Source: Prevotella sp. (GTDB lineage: Bacteria; Bacteroidota; Bacteroidia; Bacteroidales; Bacteroidaceae). Taken from it: a stretch of DNA of 64,000 nucleotides. A program made the translations under genes and the position numbers. Location of the stretch: positions 62,001 to 126,000 of the forward strand of contig JAEAMQ010000067.1 in NCBI GenBank assembly GCA_016901395.1, given 5' to 3'. This document shows, piece after piece, positions 62,227-64,000 of this stretch. The notes below the pieces were generated by a model. It saw only the letters and a program-made list of their open reading frames with translations. It was not told the DNA's origin and searched no databases. The stretch's first letter is position 1, and each line of letters opens with the position of its first letter.

Positions 62227-63564
62227 CTATACGTTGTAAATGAGAAGCTGGATATAATAATGTGTGATATTGTATGTCATCACAGCCTGCGCCAAGGCCA
62301 TGCGCTGTTGTGACAACTGAGCCTGCGACTGCAGACAGTCGGTGGTGCTGACCAGCCCCTCGCGGTATCTGTTGTTCAGAATACGCAGGGCCTCCTCCGC
62401 CTGACCGACACTTTTCTGCAGCTTTTCGATTTCCTTCTGGCTGTCGTGCAGTGCTCTAAGCGACTTGTTCAGCTCCAGACGACTCTCCTCCTTGAGCAGG
62501 TTCAGCTGCTGCTCCTGCCTCATGGTTGCAGCTTTGGCAGCCTTGAGCTTACCCTGATCCTGCCTACCAGAGAACACATTCCATGAGAGGGAGATGCCAG
62601 CCAGATAAGAGCCTTTTCTGAAACCCAACACCTTGGAATCGTTGAACTGATAACTTCCAAAGGCATTGAGCTTGGGAAGAAAAGCCATCCGGGCCGATTT
62701 CTCCATCCATACGGAGGCGTCGAGTGCGGTCTCCATGGCCTTGATGTCTGGACGACGGCCTATCACTGCATCACCGGCAGTCACCGTCATCACCTGACTC
62801 AGTGAGTCGACAACATACCGATCCGGAGAGTCGGCACCTGTATTCATCAGCAGTTTCAACCCTTCTGAAGCGTTGTCAATATTGCTTTCGGCCTTCGACA
62901 ACGCACTTTCCACGGTGCTGACCTGTACCTCGGCATTGAGAACGTCGGACTGCTGAACAAGTCCCTGACTGTAAAAGTTGCCCACCGTGCGGTGAATCTG
63001 TTTTACATCTGAGAGCGTAGCTGTCAGAATGTTTCTCATCTCATAGGCAAACTGCAACTGAGTGTAGGCTTTTCTCACCTCGTAGGCTACGTAAGCCTCG
63101 GTATACATCTGTTTATAATGATAGACCTCCTGCTGCAGCTTCGTGCCCTTGCGGGCATAGATCATATCAAGATTGACGACAGGGACTTTCACATCGACCG
63201 AAGTACCGAAGTTATGAGTAGCCCCGGGATTGTTGAGTCGCGAAGGCTCAAAGTCTTGCGCAGTAGCCACTCCCTGCTGGAGCAGGAAGCCAAAGGCGTT
63301 GAGAGGATTGTTGGTCACCATCGCCGTATAGCCCAATGATACCTGCGGCAGATACACCGCATCGGTCTGTTGATAATGAGCCTGAGATATCCGACGGTCC
63401 ATCTCGGCAATCCGGACTTGCGCATTGTGCTTGGTAGCCTTACCCACCACCTCTTCCATAGAAACATATTGCGGCGGCAACGATTGCCCCATAGCCAAGT
63501 TGACAGACAGGGCCAGCAGAAGAGTTACGAGAAATTTGCTGCGGTTCATCATGACTTTTTCCAT
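62227..63564 (-). CDS. TolC family outer-membrane efflux protein
   Basis: The chosen ATG at 63564 gives 445 residues; the ATG pair at 63552/63549, behind a GGAAAAAG, is an alternative that also keeps the signal peptide (FLVTLLLALSVNLAMGQ). Two OEP repeats with long coiled-coil helices are visible (YVAYEVRKAYTQLQFAYEMR; LLKEESRLELNKSLRALHDS), and the NNRYREGLVSTTDCLQSQ motif of the second repeat is classic. The protein forms the outer-membrane duct of the pump. The gene begins 16 bases after the thioredoxin gene. Confidence 0.93.
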   Translation of the reverse strand: MEKVMMNRSKFLVTLLLALSVNLAMGQSLPPQYVSMEEVVGKATKHNAQVRIAEMDRRISQAHYQQTDAVYLPQVSLGYTAMVTNNPLNAFGFLLQQGVATAQDFEPSRLNNPGATHNFGTSVDVKVPVVNLDMIYARKGTKLQQEVYHYKQMYTEAYVAYEVRKAYTQLQFAYEMRNILTATLSDVKQIHRTVGNFYSQGLVQQSDVLNAEVQVSTVESALSKAESNIDNASEGLKLLMNTGADSPDRYVVDSLSQVMTVTAGDAVIGRRPDIKAMETALDASVWMEKSARMAFLPKLNAFGSYQFNDSKVLGFRKGSYLAGISLSWNVFSGRQDQGKLKAAKAATMRQEQQLNLLKEESRLELNKSLRALHDSQKEIEKLQKSVGQAEEALRILNNRYREGLVSTTDCLQSQAQLSQQRMALAQAVMTYNITHYYIQLLIYNV

Positions 63565-63580
63565 TTTCTGAGTCTCAAAC

Positions 63581-63940
63581 TTAGGGCAGAAGCAGTTCCT
63601 TGATGGCCTGTTCATAGCCACTCTTGTTCATTGCACCCACCGCCATCTGTGGTGTGCCGTTCATGGGAATAAACAGAACAGACGGCACCGACCGGATGCC
63701 AAACAAGGCTGCCAGCTCCTGTTCCTGTCCGGTATCCACTTTATAAATATATAGATTGTCCTGATATTCTTCCGCCAACTCGTCCATGATGGGACTCACG
63801 GCTTTGCAAGGGCCACACCATGTAGCATAGAAATCGATGATTGCAGGCTTGCTACCTAAATATTTCCACTCGTTCGGATGGGTTTCATAATTGGCAACAC
63901 GCTGCAGAAACTCACTCTTGGATAAATGTATGACTTTCAT
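63581..63940 (-). CDS. Thioredoxin
   Basis: The 119-residue protein has the redox motif WCGPCKA (Cys pair in CGPC) after strand PAIIDFYAT, and the cis-Pro loop RSVPSVLFIP. There is no signal peptide, so it is cytosolic. It is the first gene of the operon with TolC, adaptor and RND pump, an unusual partner. It may answer redox or drug stress along with the pump. No promoter of the group consensus was found in the 60 bases to the window end; that region is T-rich. Confidence 0.92.
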   Translation of the reverse strand: MKVIHLSKSEFLQRVANYETHPNEWKYLGSKPAIIDFYATWCGPCKAVSPIMDELAEEYQDNLYIYKVDTGQEQELAALFGIRSVPSVLFIPMNGTPQMAVGAMNKSGYEQAIKELLLP

Positions 63941-64000
63941 AATGTATAGAGTTTTTTTTTATTTCTTGTAATTTTAAATATGCTGTTTCATTGAATACAG

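Overview
The window is chromosomal DNA of a Bacteroidota bacterium, most likely a Prevotella-like member of the Bacteroidales. The evidence is the full aerotolerance cluster (MoxR, DUF58, BatA-E), a Bacteroides-type dipeptidyl peptidase III with the HECLGH zinc motif, several DUF families typical of the group, an SDR-type mannonate oxidoreductase beside UxuA, a TonB-dependent receptor with a carboxypeptidase-like N-terminal domain, and promoters of the form TTG-N19/20-TAnnTTTG. No rRNA, tRNA, CRISPR array, intact transposon or prophage was seen. The genes look intact apart from the first, which is cut by the window edge.

Layout. 1-9.6 kb: a cut glycoside-hydrolase-like protein, cytidine deaminase, a beta-helix lipoprotein, DedA, glutaminyl-tRNA synthetase, a candidate small RNA, MltG and malic enzyme. 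9.6-11.5 kb: a gene-free, repeat-filled gap. 11.5-24.5 kb: TonB receptor, GNAT/FemAB-like protein, nitroreductase, KdsC, Maf, a wall pair (stand-alone penicillin-binding transpeptidase and GH25 muramidase) with a 45-residue ORF, a glycosyltransferase, small conserved proteins and the UxuA/SDR mannonate pair. 24.5-33 kb: ENPP-type phosphodiesterase, GH2 glycosidase, DPP III, an AlkD-like protein and a lipoprotein. 33.2-42.6 kb: the MoxR-DUF58-BatA-E operon followed by a PAP2 phosphatase. 42.6-57 kb: QueA, an Smr protein, NAD synthetase, a DUF3078 protein, CTP synthase, YidC, an S9 peptidase and an MFS carrier. 57.9-63.9 kb: thioredoxin, TolC, adaptor and RND pump in one operon.

How the genes work together. 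Uronate and glycan use is suggested by the GHL10, GH2, UxuA and SDR genes. Envelope building and remodelling is served by KdsC, MltG, the PBP/GH25 pair, YidC, PAP2 and DedA. MoxR through BatE form one translationally packed cluster thought to assemble a membrane complex for stress tolerance. The four efflux genes form a complete tripartite pump led by a thioredoxin.

The least explained content is between genes. Four gaps between co-directional genes hold long inverted repeats of short-period sequence, here called zipper elements. Gaps at transcription-unit borders instead hold 22-bp-period arrays (five loci, two sequence families) and a longer dispersed repeat with a CCACAGATG core. A 93-nt promoter-to-terminator unit lies between glnS and mltG and looks like an undescribed small RNA.
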